A program made the position numbers and the translations under genes. From an uncultured Prevotellaceae bacterium (GTDB lineage: Bacteria > Bacteroidota > Bacteroidia > Bacteroidales > Bacteroidaceae), in assembly GCA_902803455.1 (NCBI GenBank), contig CADCQC010000021.1, forward strand, positions 1 through 16,383: 16,383 nt of DNA, written 5' to 3'. The notes beneath the pieces were generated by a model. The model was given only the letters and a program-made list of their open reading frames with translations, made no database searches and was not told where the DNA came from. Positions 1 through 6,863 of the stretch are shown here, piece after piece (the stretch's first letter is position 1; each line of letters begins with the position of its first letter).

Positions 1-63
1 GGATTCAAACCCACAACCTTCTGATCCGTAGTCAGATGCTCTATTCAGTTGAGCTAGGGAGCC
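1..63 (-). tRNA. tRNA-Arg (anticodon ACG), 3' end cut by window edge
   Basis: Read on the minus strand from position 63, the sequence folds as a tRNA: acceptor 5' strand GGCTCCC, D-stem GCTC/GAGC, anticodon stem TCTGA/TCAGA with loop CTACGGA (anticodon ACG, arginine; A34 would be edited to inosine and read CGN codons), then T-arm GTGGG with loop TTTGAAT. The T-stem 3' strand is cut after two bases, and the 3' acceptor strand lies outside the window. The D-loop AACTGAATA carries A where G19 is expected, and the T-loop has T where C56 is expected (see findings). A promoter lies just upstream at 80-111. Confidence 0.93.
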
Positions 64-79
64 TTTTCAAATGCGGTTG

Positions 80-111
80 CAAAGGTAGGCGATTATTTCG
101 AATCCACCAAA
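80..111 (-). promoter_or_regulatory. Bacteroidetes-type promoter for the tRNA gene
   Basis: On the minus strand, TTTG (111-108) is followed after 20 bases by TACCTTTG (87-80), an exact match to the Bacteroidetes primary-sigma consensus TTTG-N19/21-TAnnTTTG. The predicted transcription start is near 75, about 12 bases before the mature tRNA 5' end. Confidence 0.75.
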
Positions 112-389
112 TTTTTTTGAAGGTTTTTTCATGTTTTTCTCAAAAATATGATAAAACGTGGATAAACCAAGAAAAAGTCCTCTATATAACTCTTCTTTGA
201 ACTTACATTTTAAACATTAACAAGTGAAGGTAGTCGGTAGAGGTGCAGCACATCCAATAAGGGTAAATGCATTTTCATATCTCTATAAGGCAACCGAAGA
301 AAGAAGCTCAATATGTGCTGAAAGAAGCAAAGGAAAAACTAAAAGAGGAGAAAAAATGCAAATATGACAGAGGAATGGTAAAAAAATCA
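112..389. other. AT-rich intergenic stretch, no gene assigned
   Basis: This stretch separates the divergent tRNA gene from the plug-protein gene. It is AT-rich, with T and A homopolymer runs near 111-180. A Lys/Glu-rich open frame of 53 codons runs from ATG 267 to TAG 426-428, directly abutting the next gene's ATG. It has no convincing ribosome binding site or recognised motif, so it is not called. No RNA gene or strong terminator is visible. Confidence 0.5.
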
Positions 390-397
390 TATCTTTG
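390..397 (+). promoter_or_regulatory. -7 promoter box upstream of the plug-protein gene
   Basis: TATCTTTG exactly matches the Bacteroidetes -7 consensus TAnnTTTG and lies 31 bases before the ATG at 429. No TTTG is found 19-21 bases upstream, so only half of the promoter is supported. The implied 5' leader is about 25 nt. Confidence 0.5.
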
Positions 398-428
398 CAA
401 TCACTTTTTTATCATAGACACCATATAG

Positions 429-1739
429 ATGAAGATGATGCCATATAAGATGATGCCATATAAAAAGAATAGAAGTGAATTAAAGGTGTTAAAGGTGGGA
501 GATCTGTTTCTTTTGATTCTCGCCATCTGGTTGTTGACGGCCTCCAGTGCTGTTGCCCAGCGCCATGAGATCTTCAATGATCGCATCGCCACGGTTCAGG
601 TGGTGGCAGGTAATGACTGGTTGTCGCCACCTGTGGCCTTCCTTGGTGGGGCTCCCATCAACATTTCCTTCGATGACCTGACACATGAGTATCACCGTTA
701 CACCTATAAAGTGGAGCATTGCGAGGCCGACTGGAGCCCGAGCGACGGTCTGTTTGAACACGACTATATCGATGGTTTTGTGGAGGGCAACCTAATCGAG
801 GACTACGAGGAATCACTCAACACCAACATGCTTTACACGCATTACCGTCTGACCATCCCCAATGAGCACTGCCGTCTGAAAATGAGCGGCAACTACCGTC
901 TGACGGTCTACGATGACAATAATGACGAGGAGCCGATGCTGAGTGTGTGCTTCATGATCGTTCAACCGCGCATGGGTGTGTCGATGACCGTGAGCACTAA
1001 TACCGACATCGACATCAACCATAGCCACCAGCAGGTGAGCATGTCAGTGAACTACGGCGGCATGACCGTCATCAACCCTACGACTCAGATCAAAACAGTG
1101 GTGATGCAAAACGGCCGCTGGGACAACGCCATCGTGAATGCTTCTCCCCAATACACCATGAACGACGGGCTGAAATGGGAGCATTGCCGCGACTTGATCT
1201 TCCCCGCCGGCAACGAATACCATAAGTTTGAGGTGTTGGCTACCGACCATCCCACTTTGGGTGTAGACCGCATGCGATGGGACGGAGATCTTTTTCACGC
1301 CTTTATCTTCACCGATGAGCCACGCCGTCACTATCTCTATGACGAGGATGCCAATGGTGCTTTTTATATCCGCAACAGCGACAATATCGAGAACGACCGG
1401 TTGTGTGATTATGTGATGGTGCATTTCACCCTGCAGAGTGAGGAACGTGTGAACGGCGACGTCTATCTCAATGGTGTATGGACCAACGACCAGTTTTTGC
1501 CCAAATACCTGATGGAGTATGACGATATCGAGCATGCCTATCAAGCCACAGTGATGCTGAAGATGGGGTATTATTCCTATCAATACGTGTTGATCGACAA
1601 TGGAGGATATTCACAGGTGATGCCCACGGAAGGCAGTTTTTTCCAGACAGAGAACCAATATCAAGCCCTCATCTATTACCGTGACCCCAGTGGTCGTTGC
1701 GACCAGCTGGTAGGATACCAGCAAGTGAAATTCAAATAA
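429..1739 (+). CDS. Type IX secretion system plug-domain protein (DUF5103 family)
   Basis: The 436-residue protein is recognised as the DUF5103 family, named for the Plug protein that blocks the periplasmic end of the SprA/Sov translocon of the type IX secretion system when no cargo is moving. Residues 25-43 are hydrophobic (DLFLLILAIWLL) and end in SAVAQ, a likely signal peptide cleaved near residue 43. The family-typical N-terminal beta domain follows, with NDRIATVQV, FDDL and YKVEHCEADW. The C-terminal half is a second beta-rich domain including GDVYLNGVWTND and ending in the YYRDPSGRCDQLVGYQQVKFK region. The start is uncertain: residues 4-13 are two copies of MPYKM-like sequence from a duplicated 15-bp unit, and ATGs at 429, 435, 438, 450 and 453 are all in frame. 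The acyltransferase gene follows after 39 bp with no terminator, so co-transcription is possible. The family call is strong; a function in secretion is inferred. Confidence 0.88.
   Translation: MKMMPYKMMPYKKNRSELKVLKVGDLFLLILAIWLLTASSAVAQRHEIFNDRIATVQVVAGNDWLSPPVAFLGGAPINISFDDLTHEYHRYTYKVEHCEADWSPSDGLFEHDYIDGFVEGNLIEDYEESLNTNMLYTHYRLTIPNEHCRLKMSGNYRLTVYDDNNDEEPMLSVCFMIVQPRMGVSMTVSTNTDIDINHSHQQVSMSVNYGGMTVINPTTQIKTVVMQNGRWDNAIVNASPQYTMNDGLKWEHCRDLIFPAGNEYHKFEVLATDHPTLGVDRMRWDGDLFHAFIFTDEPRRHYLYDEDANGAFYIRNSDNIENDRLCDYVMVHFTLQSEERVNGDVYLNGVWTNDQFLPKYLMEYDDIEHAYQATVMLKMGYYSYQYVLIDNGGYSQVMPTEGSFFQTENQYQALIYYRDPSGRCDQLVGYQQVKFK
435..464 (+). repeat. 15-bp tandem duplication at the plug-gene start
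   Basis: Two adjacent copies of ATGATGCCATATAAR (435-449 and 450-464) encode MMPYK twice. They differ only at the last base. The preceding sequence (421-434) is a partial third copy, CCATATAGATGA. Confidence 0.9.
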
Positions 1740-1778
1740 GCCTTTTTTACCTGTCACAAGACAAAGAAACTGAATAGG

Positions 1779-2882
1779 ATGAAGATAGATAGAGATCTGA
1801 CTGTGAAATTGCGTGGTGTGGCCATCCTGCTGATATGCCTCCACAACTTGTTTCATCTGATGTGCTATTTCCAGGAGAATGAGTTTTATTACTACCCCCA
1901 GCGCGCCATCTTTCTCGTCACCTATTTCAAGATATTCTCCTGGTCAGTGATAGAATCCACCTTCAGTTATTTTGGTTGGTATGGCGTGCCCATCTTTGTA
2001 TTTTTGAGTGGTTACGGACTGGCCTGCAAGTATGAGCATCGCCCCACGTCCTTGCGCCCCTTGCCATATATCTGGCACAGTTTCATCAAATTATGGATAT
2101 TGATGGTACCTGCCTATTTTCTATATATGGTCGCGAGAAAAGGACTTCTTGACACGTCAATCATCATCCAGCAGTTGACTTTCACCATCAACTTCCTCCA
2201 ACCCGAGAAGATATTCCCCGGAGTGTTTTGGTATTCTGGACTGACCTTCCAACTCTACCTCTGCTATTTGCTATTCTACTATGTCAGAAGCAACAAGCTC
2301 TTGCTTCTATTTGTCATATTGTCATTGGCACTTGGCATGCTGCAAGCCTATCTTCCATTATCCGACAGTGTGGAAGGCATGAGAAAGAACTGCATCCTAT
2401 GGTTTCCCGTATTTCTTTTCGGACTGTACGTAGGCCGCACCCCCCATGTCGCTTTTATCGACTTTGCCGACCGCCATTTTCTGTGGTGTTTCCCCCTTCT
2501 GACCCTGATATGGCTCAGTTCGACCATCATCCATTTCCTGTGGCCTTTCAGTCCCCTCTTCCCTCCCCTATTGCTCTATCTCCTGCTCAAGCGCATCCGC
2601 TTCTCATGGTTCAACCGCATCTTTATGTATATTGGCAGCATCTCCGCCGGCATGTTTGTGATGCATCCTGTCATCCGTGTTTACGCCTTCCGCTACCGTG
2701 CCGACCACAATTTCTATTATGTGGCCCTGGTCTATCTCGCCATCGTCATTCTGACCGCCGCCATCTACACACCCGCCTACAATTGGCTGATGCGGAAAAT
2801 ACGAATGAAGACCACGGCTGCCAAAGAAGGGGCCGGCGATGAATTTCCATCATCCAAACCAACTGGCCTGCCGCATGATTAG
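1779..2882 (+). CDS. Membrane-bound O-acyltransferase, acyltransferase 3 family
   Basis: The 367-residue protein is hydrophobic with about ten predicted membrane helices, as in the OafA/NodX-like acyltransferase 3 family, which transfers acetyl or other acyl groups to sugars of envelope glycans. The N-terminus has the family pattern LRGVAILLICLHN, with conserved Arg12 and His22 spaced as in the R-X(9/10)-H active-site motif. FVFLSGYGLACKYEHR matches the conserved F-x-SGY-x-L segment after the second membrane segment. The C-terminus is a short basic tail (WLMRKIRMKTTAAKEG). The ATG at 1779 follows AATAGG and gives the expected short lead before the Arg-His motif. The gene is 39 bp after the plug gene, perhaps in one transcript. 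The acyl acceptor cannot be told from the sequence; a lipid A, capsule or other surface glycan is possible. Confidence 0.85.
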   Translation: MKIDRDLTVKLRGVAILLICLHNLFHLMCYFQENEFYYYPQRAIFLVTYFKIFSWSVIESTFSYFGWYGVPIFVFLSGYGLACKYEHRPTSLRPLPYIWHSFIKLWILMVPAYFLYMVARKGLLDTSIIIQQLTFTINFLQPEKIFPGVFWYSGLTFQLYLCYLLFYYVRSNKLLLLFVILSLALGMLQAYLPLSDSVEGMRKNCILWFPVFLFGLYVGRTPHVAFIDFADRHFLWCFPLLTLIWLSSTIIHFLWPFSPLFPPLLLYLLLKRIRFSWFNRIFMYIGSISAGMFVMHPVIRVYAFRYRADHNFYYVALVYLAIVILTAAIYTPAYNWLMRKIRMKTTAAKEGAGDEFPSSKPTGLPHD

Positions 2883-2913
2883 TTAATTATTGCTAAAATA
2901 GCAAAAGACTAAT
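2878..2913 (+). terminator. Possible weak hairpin terminator after the acyltransferase
   Basis: Two nested inverted repeats overlap the stop codon: ATTAGT (2878-2883) with ACTAAT (2908-2913) outside, and TTGCTA (2890-2895) with TAGCAA (2899-2904) around an AAA loop. The stems are AT-rich and no long T-run follows, so it may be a transcript 3'-end structure rather than an efficient terminator. Confidence 0.35.
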
Positions 2914-2935
2914 TACATCATTGCTGCTAAATCGT

Positions 2936-2943
2936 TATTTTTG
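2936..2943 (+). promoter_or_regulatory. -7 promoter box for the secreted DUF5123-like gene
   Basis: TATTTTTG matches TAnnTTTG and lies 62 bases before the ATG at 3006, after the hairpin that follows the acyltransferase gene. There is no TTTG at the expected -33 spacing. A weaker alternative is TATATTTA at 2978-2985. Confidence 0.4.
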
Positions 2944-3005
2944 AAAGCCATTATCATAATATCTGACAACCAACGACTATATTTACTAACAAATCTTATA
3001 AGCTT

Positions 3006-5186
3006 ATGAAGAAATTTTTTACTCTTATTGCTGTTGCGCTCACTTGCATGGGTGCAAACGCACAGACAGAAAGTTACAAGCCCATCGTTATTGATGGTGA
3101 AAAGATCCTGCTTGCGCCGGAGTTTTCAGCCATTGTCGATGAGTCGGGCAATGCCACCAATGTAGCAGACGGCAAATCTATCGTTACCGTCAACACAGCC
3201 AACATGACAATGGAAGCCGTCGGCGGCGCCACCATTGCCAACAAGATCGACCCCGATGACACCACTCTCAACTTAGGTCAAGACCTCGTGCCAGGAGCCG
3301 TGATTGATGGAGAAAACCACACTTATGAGATCGCCTCCGTGGGATCATGGAATCCTATCTCTTGGAAGAACGGCAACAATAAGTTGGACATCAACGATGC
3401 CGCCGGCACGAAGCTTTACTTTGTGATGGGCACCGGCAATCCCTATGTGAAGATGTTCTGTGAGGAAGTTTATCGCGATGGTGAGCCCACAGGCACCTAT
3501 CGTGCATCCTACGAATATTACAAGCCAGGCATGACGACCATGCCTTTGGTAGGTCTTTATTACAAATTCACCCCGAAGGTATCTGGTAAATTGCGTGTGC
3601 AGGTATGGGCCAACAAAGGCAACCGCAACACCTACGTCATCAATGACGTCACCAAGGAAGCCGTGCCTTTGAAAGCCGAAGGTTATGTGAATGGCAAGCG
3701 CGCCAACTACACCACACCCGCCACGGATCCCGAGACAGGCGAGCCCAAACTTGACAATCAAGGCAACCCTGTGTATGAGCAATACCAGATCTTCTTCAAC
3801 TCCGAGCAGATCGACTCCATCCACAACGACTATATCTACAGTTCCTACTACAACATGCTGAAAGCCAACGAGGAAGCCATCGCCAACGGTGAGCCCGCCA
3901 AATACAGTGACGAGCAGTTGGCAGAGAAGAAGGCCGAATGCGACAAGACCGCTGAGGATCGCAAACATGTGCTTTCCACCGGTAGCCAGGCATTCTGGGG
4001 ATGGATCACCTTCGAGGTGGAGGCCGGTGTGAGCTACTGGCTCTTCCAAGACAGTTCACAGGTAGGTTTTGGCGGTTTTGAGTTCTCCACTGGCAGCGAA
4101 CCCGGTCCTGGTGGTGACGATCTGGCCGAGATTGTGGCAGCCACCAGTCCTAAGGATGGTCAGGTGACCGTCAATCTGGAAGCAGACAAGGAATACACGA
4201 TGAACGCTCCTATCAGCACCTCCAACCTGACCATCTCGGGTGTAGCAGGCAGTCCTGCAAAGATCAAGATGGCCGCTGGTGCCAACTTCATCACCGGAGG
4301 CAACATCACGCTTGAGAACCTCATCATCGACGCCAGTGCCCTTGGCACCGACGCACTGATCAACCTGAGCGAGACCCCGGCTGTCGCCGTAGGCACAGGA
4401 GACTACTACATCATCGACCATGTCAACATTCTCAATTGCGTCATCAACGACGTTCCGCAGCTCATCAGCGACAATGGTGCAGCCAAATATTGCGTTGCCA
4501 ATATGCTGGTCGACAACAGCATCGTATCCCTCAACTCCACCGCCAAGAAGACCGTCTTCGACCTCTCCAAGCAAGGATTCATCAACAACCTGACTGTGAA
4601 GCTCAGCACCTTCTGCGGCAAGGGAACCGACCAAGACTATCTGGTTCGCTACAACAACTCTGGCCGTTGCGACCGCGCCGGCTTTGAGAGCAACAGCATC
4701 ACTTTCGAGAGCAACACGTTCTACAATGTCGCCAAGGCCGGTCAGTGGGGCAACTACTCCGGTTTTGCAGGCCGCGGCACCTCTTACTGGACCATGACCA
4801 AGAACATCTTCGTAGACTGCGGCAATGGCGAGGTCGCCCGTCGCTTCCTCGGCAGCCGTGGCAACCAGTCTACCGCCACCTTCAGCTACAACACCTATTG
4901 GTTTAATGGTGCAGCTGAGAATACCGACAACTACGACACCAGTGAGACCATCCTCGCCAGCGATCCGATGCTGAAGGATCCCGCCAACGGAGATTTCACG
5001 CCGCAGGGTTCCGAGCAGTTGGCCAACCAGACCGGTGATCCCCGCTGGTTGACAGACGGTATCGCCCAGATTAGGACCATTGTGGAAGACGCCGACGCCC
5101 CCGTCTACAATCTTGCCGGTCAGCGTGTGTCTCCTTCCACCAAGGGCATCCTTATCAAGAACGGAAAGAAATACATCAACAGATAA
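3006..5186 (+). CDS. Secreted DUF4957/DUF5123-like beta-helix protein with sorting-tail-like C-terminus
   Basis: The 726-residue protein starts with a clear signal peptide (MKKFFTLIAVALTCMGANAQ, cleavage after residue 20). Residues 21 to about 360 form a region I do not recognise, with tyrosine-rich beta stretches such as YYKFTPKVSGKLRVQVWANK. A Gly/Pro linker (GSEPGPGGDD, near 363) leads to a DUF4957-like right-handed beta-helix (VNLEADKEYTMNAPI, TISGV, ITLENLIIDAS) and then a DUF5123-like domain carrying YNNSGRCDRAG near 548-558, FVDCGNGE, YNTYWF and DPANGDFTP. The last 29 residues (VYNLAGQRVSP...GILIKNGKKYINR) resemble the end of a type A type IX sorting domain but are much shorter than the usual 70-90 residues. 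DUF4957/DUF5123 proteins accompany SusC/SusD pairs, often in pectin-type loci, as glycan-binding or lyase-like proteins. No catalytic residues can be assigned here. The gene has its own promoter box and terminator, so it is probably a separate transcript from the next genes. Confidence 0.75.
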   Translation: MKKFFTLIAVALTCMGANAQTESYKPIVIDGEKILLAPEFSAIVDESGNATNVADGKSIVTVNTANMTMEAVGGATIANKIDPDDTTLNLGQDLVPGAVIDGENHTYEIASVGSWNPISWKNGNNKLDINDAAGTKLYFVMGTGNPYVKMFCEEVYRDGEPTGTYRASYEYYKPGMTTMPLVGLYYKFTPKVSGKLRVQVWANKGNRNTYVINDVTKEAVPLKAEGYVNGKRANYTTPATDPETGEPKLDNQGNPVYEQYQIFFNSEQIDSIHNDYIYSSYYNMLKANEEAIANGEPAKYSDEQLAEKKAECDKTAEDRKHVLSTGSQAFWGWITFEVEAGVSYWLFQDSSQVGFGGFEFSTGSEPGPGGDDLAEIVAATSPKDGQVTVNLEADKEYTMNAPISTSNLTISGVAGSPAKIKMAAGANFITGGNITLENLIIDASALGTDALINLSETPAVAVGTGDYYIIDHVNILNCVINDVPQLISDNGAAKYCVANMLVDNSIVSLNSTAKKTVFDLSKQGFINNLTVKLSTFCGKGTDQDYLVRYNNSGRCDRAGFESNSITFESNTFYNVAKAGQWGNYSGFAGRGTSYWTMTKNIFVDCGNGEVARRFLGSRGNQSTATFSYNTYWFNGAAENTDNYDTSETILASDPMLKDPANGDFTPQGSEQLANQTGDPRWLTDGIAQIRTIVEDADAPVYNLAGQRVSPSTKGILIKNGKKYINR

Positions 5187-5215
5187 CCACATTGGTATCT
5201 TTGAAATCCCTTATG

Positions 5216-5250
5216 AGCAGGAGAGGCTTGATGCTTCTCCTGCTTTTTTT
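5216..5250 (+). terminator. Rho-independent terminator after the secreted DUF5123-like gene
   Basis: AGCAGGAGA (5216-5224) pairs perfectly with TCTCCTGCT (5236-5244), with an 11-base loop, and seven T residues occupy 5244-5250. It lies 30 bp after the stop codon and separates this gene from the downstream lipoprotein-susC-susD group. Confidence 0.9.
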
Positions 5251-5311
5251 CTCCCTATCCGACACAAATATGTTGCATTTCATCGTGAAACGCATTAAAA
5301 ATGGTTACAAA

Positions 5312-5361
5312 TGATGATTTTCTGCGTCCTATCATCAGAATTCTAAATTATACATGTATAA
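5312..5361. promoter_or_regulatory. Inverted repeat and 14-bp palindrome upstream of the lipoprotein gene
   Basis: TGATGAT (5312-5318) and ATCATCA (5331-5337) form a 7-bp inverted repeat with a 12-base spacer. TTATACATGTATAA (5348-5361) is a perfect 14-bp palindrome ending 16 bases before the ATG at 5378. No full TTTG/TAnnTTTG promoter is visible in 5251-5377; the closest -7 match is TAACTTTT at 5359-5366. The elements could be an operator or leader structure for the lipoprotein-susCD operon, but that role is inferred. Confidence 0.4.
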
Positions 5362-5377
5362 CTTTTTTTATTGATCT

Positions 5378-6826
5378 ATGAACAAATCACTAAATGTATC
5401 ATGCAAGAGGCTGTGCGCTCTTGCGGCGTTAGCCGTGGGGATTCTCAGTTTCTCATCCTGCGCCGATACTTATGATGGTAACGACACGTTTGTGAGCGAC
5501 GTGCAGAATGCCCAGTTGGCCTCGCCAGCAGAAGGCGACATCACCATCACGCCCAACACCGACGGCGACCAGATGACCATCTCATGGCCCGTGGTCTATG
5601 GTGCAGGAGGCTATGAGGTATCACTATTTGACCTGAGCGACGAGAGCACCCCATTGTACAGCAAGAATGTCGACGGCTGTTCCATCACGACCTCCCGCGA
5701 AGAAGATGTCAACTACAAGTTGCTCATCCGCACGCTTGGCAATGAGCGTCTCAACAACACGGCAGCCCCCAGCGCTACCGAGAAGCGTTTCAACTCGTTT
5801 GAGGCCTCCTACGCCGCCATTCCATAAGGCGACCTGAATGCCTGGTTTGCCTCCAATCCCATCCCTGCAGACTCTGTGGGTAAGAATCTCAATTTCGACC
5901 TTGTCCCCGGCGGACATTATACCGTGTCGTCGTTGCTTGACTTCGGCAAATATACGGTGACGCTTCGCACGAGCAGCAAGACCAACAATGCCGTCATCAC
6001 CTATGGTGAGCAAGGCGGACTGGCCACCAGCAGCGGATTCAAAGCCAAATACATCACTTTCGAGTGTGGTGCGTCTACCCAAGCCGTGTTGGCTTTGAGC
6101 GAGGAGCCCAACCCCGACATCCTCGATGCCGACCACAACAACCATTATCAGATTAAGGACCCTGTGAGTTTCCTCGGTTGTACTATCAACAATGTGAACC
6201 GCTATTTCCTTTTCGACAACAAAGTGAAATATTGCATCAAGTCATTCTCTATGACCAACACCCTGGTGAAGTTTACGCCTGATGACAAGATGAGCAGCAG
6301 CGCCTATTTCCAGATTTACGATGGCGGCGGTTTCATCAACGATTTCACCGCCACCAACTGCACCTTCTGGGGAGCCACCAGCAACAAGGTGAACTATTTC
6401 ATCCGTTACAACAACTCAGGTCGCTGCGACCGTGCCGGATATCTGACCAACTCCATCAACCTGAAAAGTTGCACCTTCTACAACATTGCCAAGGAAGGCC
6501 AGATGGCCAACCACAGTGGTTTCGACGGCCGCAACACGTCTAACTACGACATCACCAACAACATCTTCGTCGACTGTGGCAGCGGACAGGTACCCCGCCG
6601 TCTGACAGGCCGTATCAGCACCGCCGCCGTCAACAACTGGGGTTATAACACCTACTGGTTTGATGGTGCACCCGAGACCGAAGGATTCTCCACCAACACC
6701 TACGACACGAGCAATAATGCCCTTCAGACCGACCCCGCCTTCACCGACCCCGCCAACGGCAACTTCACCCCCACGGGTGCAGAGCAAGTGGCCCGCAAGA
6801 CCGGTGATCCGCGTTGGTGGAAATAG
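5378..6826 (+). pseudogene. DUF5123-family surface lipoprotein interrupted by one in-frame TAA
   Basis: Two stretches in the same frame, 5378-5827 and 5828-6826, form one gene of 483 codons (including the final stop) broken only by TAA at 5825-5827 (codon 150). The N-terminus is a lipoprotein signal with lipobox FSSC, the lipidated Cys at residue 28. A fibronectin type III-like domain follows (about 45-140: TPNTDGDQMTISWPVVYGAG). The stop falls in the linker just before GDLNAWFASNPI. Beyond it are a beta-helix region and a DUF5123 domain with YNNSGRCDRAG near codons 343-353, ending in GDPRWWK. The downstream part has no credible start; the GTG at 5876 lies inside continuous homology. The C-terminal domain is a close paralogue of the same domain in the 3006-5186 gene, but this copy is a lipoprotein without a sorting tail. 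It is 37 bp before susC. It is probably a SusE/F-like surface glycan-binding protein when intact. A point nonsense mutation, sequencing error or readthrough would each fit. Confidence 0.85.
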
Positions 6827-6863
6827 CCTTGAATCGAAGTAGAATATAAAAAGGAAACACGAT

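Noticed and set aside
267..428. 53-residue Lys/Glu-rich open frame ending directly at the plug-gene ATG
   Set aside because: There is no ribosome binding site and no family resemblance, and a -7 promoter box sits inside its end. AT-rich sequence of this length gives such frames by chance. Conservation in relatives would change this view.
1..428. tRNA-linked integration site of a mobile element
   Set aside because: No integrase, no duplicated tRNA 3' end and no attachment repeat are visible in the window. The tRNA 3' end is not included, so it cannot be tested here.
4056..5192. 378-residue open frame on the minus strand opposite the secreted DUF5123-like gene
   Set aside because: It is antisense to a convincing secreted protein, repetitive in Val, Gly and Asp, and lacks a promoter or ribosome binding site.
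5876..6826. Independent gene starting at GTG 5876
   Set aside because: The frame is open from 5828 and the protein-like sequence before 5876 (GDLNAWFASNPI) continues the upstream lipoprotein. It is better explained as the second part of one interrupted gene.
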